In this document: piece after piece, positions 12,522 through 14,844 of the stretch
How the letters are laid out: every line of letters starts with the position of its first letter
How positions within the stretch are numbered: position 1 is the first letter of the stretch
DNA from: an uncultured Clostridia bacterium
GTDB lineage: Bacteria > Bacillota > Clostridia > Oscillospirales > Acutalibacteraceae
Reading direction: 5' to 3'
DNA: 14,844 bases
NCBI GenBank assembly: GCA_958436475.1
Contig: CAUBKG010000052.1
Span: 1 to 14,844 of the forward strand
The notes under the pieces: model-generated
Databases searched by the model: none
The model's input: the letters and a program-made list of their open reading frames with translations, nothing else
What the model was told of the DNA's origin: nothing
Translations under genes and position numbers: made by a program

Positions 12522-14183
12522 ATGAATGAATATCCAGATAAACGAACTGAAAACGGCGAAGATACCGCCCTGCCGGAAACCGGCACGATGCATGAGGCGG
12601 ACAACGCGGAAGCACCTGCTCCGCAGGGCGCCGATCACGCGCAGGAAGAGCCTTCTGCCGCAGAATTTTCCGCTTCCTCAAACGGCCAGCCCATAAAAGC
12701 GAATGCGGGCAGCAGCCCCGATGGCGCCTTCCGCGCTGTCCCAGAGGAAAACAGCGGCTATACGCCGGGCGGGCCCCCTTCTCAGAATCCATACGCGGGC
12801 CAGAGCCCTTACGGCCAGGATCAAAGCTCCTACAGTCAGGAGCAGAACCCTTACGGCCAGCAGGCTCCGGAGCGCCCGGTAAGCCAGTATTCCCCCATGC
12901 CGCAGTATCCCCCGCAGTATACGCCCTATAAGGTGAGCGGCACAGACGGCGGCAAGCCTCCGAAGAAAAAGGGCCGTTACTGGATTATCGGCGTGCTCGT
13001 ATGCGTCATCGTGGTTTGCCTGTGTGTCGGCACCGCCGCCCTTCTGAACAACCGGAACAACGCGAAAAACCCCACCGGCGGCTCCGGCTCCCCCACCGCG
13101 CAGGATACCACCAGCAGCATCGACCTGAACGTGAAGCCCACCCCCTCGCAGGAGGAAATGCTCTCCACCGCCGACGCAGTGAAAAAGGCGGCTCCTTCCG
13201 TAGTCGGCGTGGTTGCCTACGCAAACGCAAACAGCGGCGCGGCGAGCAGCGGTTCGGGCATCATCCTCTCTTCCGGCGGCTATATCGTCACCAACCACCA
13301 TGTGGTGGAGGGCTATACCAACTCTCTGATCAAGGTCGTCCTCTCCAATGGGGATACCTATGAGGCAAAATATATCGCCTCCGATTCATACAGCGATATC
13401 GCCGTGCTGAAAATCGACGCCTCGAACCTGACCGCCGCGGAGATCGGAAATTCGGACGACCTCGCTCCCGGCCAGTTCGTCGTGGCTATCGGCAACCCCG
13501 GCGGGCTCACCCTGCAGGGGACGAGCACCTTCGGCATGGTTTCCGCCGTGGACCGCAGCATCACCGTAAACGGGATTAGTATGAAGTGCATCCAGACCGA
13601 CGCCGCCATCAACCCCGGCAACTCGGGCGGCGCGCTCATCAACCTCTATGGCCAGGTGGTCGGCATCAACTCCGCCAAGCTCATTGAATCGGGCTATGAG
13701 GGCATCGGCTTTTCGATCCCGATCAACACGGCCAAGCCCATCATTGACCAGCTTATCGCCACCGGCAAATCCCCGAGCCGCCCCTTCCTCGGCATCACCT
13801 ATTCCGAGGTAGACGAAATGCAGGCGAAGTATTATAACATCCCGCAGGGCATCCGCATCGAATCCATCTACGACCAGAGCAGCCTCAAGGGCACGCAGGC
13901 TGAGGTGGGCGATATCATCATCGAGGCAGACGGCCAGAAAATCACCAGCAAGCAGGTCTTCCTCGACCTCATCAACAGCAAGAAGACGGGCGATAGCATG
14001 TCCCTCAAGCTCTACCGTCCGAATTACGGTAACGGAAAGACCTTTGAGGTCACCGTGACGCTCATCAGCAATACAGATATAACGGAACAGGAGCAGCAGC
14101 AAACCACCCAGCCGCAGGGCAATTCCGGCGGTAACAACCAGTATCGCGATTTTCAGGATTTCCTCGACCAGTTCGGCTGGTAA
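12522..14183 (+). CDS. htrA: HtrA/DegP-like S1C serine protease with PDZ domain, membrane-anchored
   Basis: 553 residues. An unusual N-terminal cytoplasmic region of about 150 residues is acidic and then rich in Gln, Tyr, Pro and Gly, with PYGQ-type near repeats. A Lys-rich stop (KPPKKKGRYW) and one transmembrane helix (about 153-177) follow. The extracellular trypsin-like domain has H260 in VTNHHVVEG, D292 in SDIAVLKI and S368 in NPGNSGGALI. One PDZ domain (about 440-530) begins at FLGITYSEVDE, and a Gln/Asn-rich tail ends the protein. The fold and triad are complete, so it should degrade or hold misfolded exported proteins at the cell surface. Start at ATG 12522 (GGGTGA upstream); ATG 12507 and 12456 are in frame, but 12456 lies inside the terminator hairpin. 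The upstream two-component system is the likely regulator. Confidence 0.94.
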   Translation: MNEYPDKRTENGEDTALPETGTMHEADNAEAPAPQGADHAQEEPSAAEFSASSNGQPIKANAGSSPDGAFRAVPEENSGYTPGGPPSQNPYAGQSPYGQDQSSYSQEQNPYGQQAPERPVSQYSPMPQYPPQYTPYKVSGTDGGKPPKKKGRYWIIGVLVCVIVVCLCVGTAALLNNRNNAKNPTGGSGSPTAQDTTSSIDLNVKPTPSQEEMLSTADAVKKAAPSVVGVVAYANANSGAASSGSGIILSSGGYIVTNHHVVEGYTNSLIKVVLSNGDTYEAKYIASDSYSDIAVLKIDASNLTAAEIGNSDDLAPGQFVVAIGNPGGLTLQGTSTFGMVSAVDRSITVNGISMKCIQTDAAINPGNSGGALINLYGQVVGINSAKLIESGYEGIGFSIPINTAKPIIDQLIATGKSPSRPFLGITYSEVDEMQAKYYNIPQGIRIESIYDQSSLKGTQAEVGDIIIEADGQKITSKQVFLDLINSKKTGDSMSLKLYRPNYGNGKTFEVTVTLISNTDITEQEQQQTTQPQGNSGGNNQYRDFQDFLDQFGW

Positions 14184-14212
14184 GCTCTTATCTCTATTTC
14201 CTTCCGATCGGC

Positions 14213-14247
14213 AAAGGCCCGGCCTCGGTTTTCCGTGCCGGGCTTTT
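14213..14247 (+). terminator. Rho-independent terminator of the htrA-like gene
   Basis: GCCCGGC (14217-14223) pairs with GCCGGGC (14237-14243), extended outward by a G-U and AAA/TTT pairs; 13-nt loop; then TTTT. It lies about 30 nt after the stop codon. Confidence 0.85.
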
Positions 14248-14621
14248 GAACTGCCCGGCCTACGCTGGACGTGTGCAAACGCCGGCGCTGGTGCGCCGCA
14301 AACGGTTTCTCTTCTGCCGCTTCCGTTCTCCGGAAGTGTGGGTTGAAATGCGCCCGGGTTTTCCTTTCCATACCCCTCCGGCAGCTTGCCGCCCGGCGCG
14401 GGCTGAAACAGCAACATTCCCAGAGCCCCGAGAGCCGGATATGGACGCCGCCGCCCGTGAGGGCGGCGTTCGCGTTTATCGCGCGGTTGCGGCATCAAAC
14501 CTTGCAAATTTATTAGAACGTGCCATAGTGGGCTGCGCGGCTTGCGTGAAAGCCTCCCTTATGAAAGGAGGCGGCACGGCGTATGCCGCGGCAGAGGGAT
14601 TGTATGGAGTATCAACACAAT
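14248..14621. other. Non-coding stretch with no convincing gene
   Basis: Open frames exist on both strands but look like GC-rich chance frames: no SD, many Arg/Pro/Ala residues and no family signature. Visible structure includes CGCCGCCC-GTGA-GGGCGGCG (14449-14468), an 8-bp GC stem closed by a GNRA-type loop, and a repeat-like segment at 14545-14606. Confidence 0.5.
14545..14606 (+). repeat. Candidate dispersed palindromic repeat (MITE-like)
   Basis: GTGAAAGCCTCCCTTATGAA begins the segment. GCCTCC (14551-14556) pairs with GGAGGC (14567-14572), CGGC-GTAT-GCCG follows, and it ends GAGGGATTG. The pattern of a CCTCC/GGAGG stem, a GGCACGGCG-type hairpin and GAGGGATTG is one I recall as a frequent intergenic repeat in Oscillospiraceae genomes. 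Only one copy is in this window, so repetition cannot be shown here. Confidence 0.4.
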
Positions 14622-14685
14622 AAAAAATAGCCGCAAGAGTGGGGATATATTTCCGGCAGAACAGACCTGCGGCTATTTTTTTTTT
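14622..14685. terminator. Long-loop bidirectional terminator-like hairpin
   Basis: AAAAAATAGCCGCA (14622-14635) pairs perfectly over 14 bp with TGCGGCTATTTTTT (14668-14681), then more Ts to 14685 (ten in a row). The loop of 32 nt holds a smaller GGGA/TTCC pairing. It works as a terminator signal on both strands. No gene ends nearby, so it may end a short transcript or border an element. Confidence 0.65.
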
Positions 14686-14812
14686 GCGCATGCGGTCTCT
14701 TCGAGGCCGCGCGCTGTGTTTTTACGTCCGTTGCCCGTGCAGCGGGCAACATGGACAATTTTTATAGATTGCCCCTGGCAATCTATAAAAAATGCACCGC
14801 CCCAGTAAAAAC
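14686..14812. repeat. Cluster of nested hairpins (three stems, one pair of flanking arms)
   Basis: Hairpin X: GCGC-AT-GCGGTCTC (14686-14699), TTC, GAGGCCGC-GCGC (14703-14714), one G-U. Hairpin Y: GTCC-GTTGCCCG (14726-14737), 5-nt loop, CGGGCAAC-AT-GGAC (14743-14756). Hairpin Z: 15 perfect bp, TTTTTATAGATTGCC (14759-14773) with GGCAATCTATAAAAA (14777-14791). Y and Z are enclosed by an 8-bp inverted repeat, GTTTTTAC (14718-14725) and GTAAAAAC (14805-14812). No ORF. It could be the end of a mobile element or a structured RNA. Confidence 0.6.
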
Positions 14813-14844
14813 GGACAATAGACAAGAAGCCCCCTGATGTAGGA

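Noticed and set aside
13386..14507. Minus-strand open frame of 373 codons across the htrA-like 3' end
   Set aside because: Mostly antisense to the protease domain; the part beyond 14183 has no SD, no recognisable motif and runs through a terminator and hairpins.
14246..14623. Plus-strand 125-codon frame in the 3' region
   Set aside because: Starts inside the terminator area, lacks an SD, and its last third is the translated palindromic repeat.

Overview
The window looks like chromosome from a GC-rich member of the Clostridia, most like the Oscillospiraceae/Ruminococcaceae. This rests on strong AAGGAGG-type ribosome binding sites, a B12-dependent ribonucleotide reductase, a TatD-linked radical SAM protein, a CD3324-family protein and compact intrinsic terminators. 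Assignment is by recognition of families and motifs only; no search was run.

Layout. (1) Positions 140-3662, minus strand: a likely operon nrdJ - queG-like - CBS-domain protein. nrdJ and the queG-like gene overlap by 4 nt. The operon is driven by a good sigma-A promoter whose -10 lies in an NrdR-box-like palindrome, and it ends at a 14-bp hairpin at 86-119. (2) Positions 3880-7269, plus strand: metG - tatD - TatD-linked radical SAM gene, each pair joined by an ATGA stop/start overlap. (3) Positions 7270-8650: a visibly AT-rich insert with a CD3324-family HTH protein and a DUF1062 protein. These two unrelated genes are each preceded by a copy of the same ~125-nt leader. Each leader has an SD, a tiny ORF ending in Tyr-Phe-Ala-stop, an 11-bp hairpin starting at that stop codon, and a second, mutually exclusive hairpin covering the downstream SD. 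(4) Positions 8726-9976, minus strand: a DAO-type FAD oxidoreductase. (5) Positions 10048-10144: a promoter and terminator bracketing a ~60-nt structured transcript with no ORF. (6) Positions 10266-14183, plus strand: an OmpR-type response regulator, a HAMP histidine kinase and a membrane-anchored HtrA-type serine protease, an arrangement reminiscent of CssRS/HtrA. (7) Positions 14184-14844: no convincing gene; a terminator, a dispersed-repeat-like segment and a run of strong hairpins.

How the genes fit together. nrdJ supplies deoxynucleotides with adenosylcobalamin. Its overlapping partner resembles queuosine-pathway QueG, whose family also uses cobalamin, so region 1 may be a B12-linked unit under NrdR. 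Region 2 couples Met-tRNA charging to a TatD metal hydrolase and a radical SAM enzyme of unknown substrate. Region 6 looks like an envelope-stress sensor with its protease.

The best candidate for something undescribed is the duplicated leader at 7366-7490 and 7874-7995. Copy differences (a synonymous change, a whole-codon indel, a pairing-preserving G-U) suggest that both the short peptide and the RNA fold are under selection, as expected of a translational attenuator that can be placed in front of unrelated genes.
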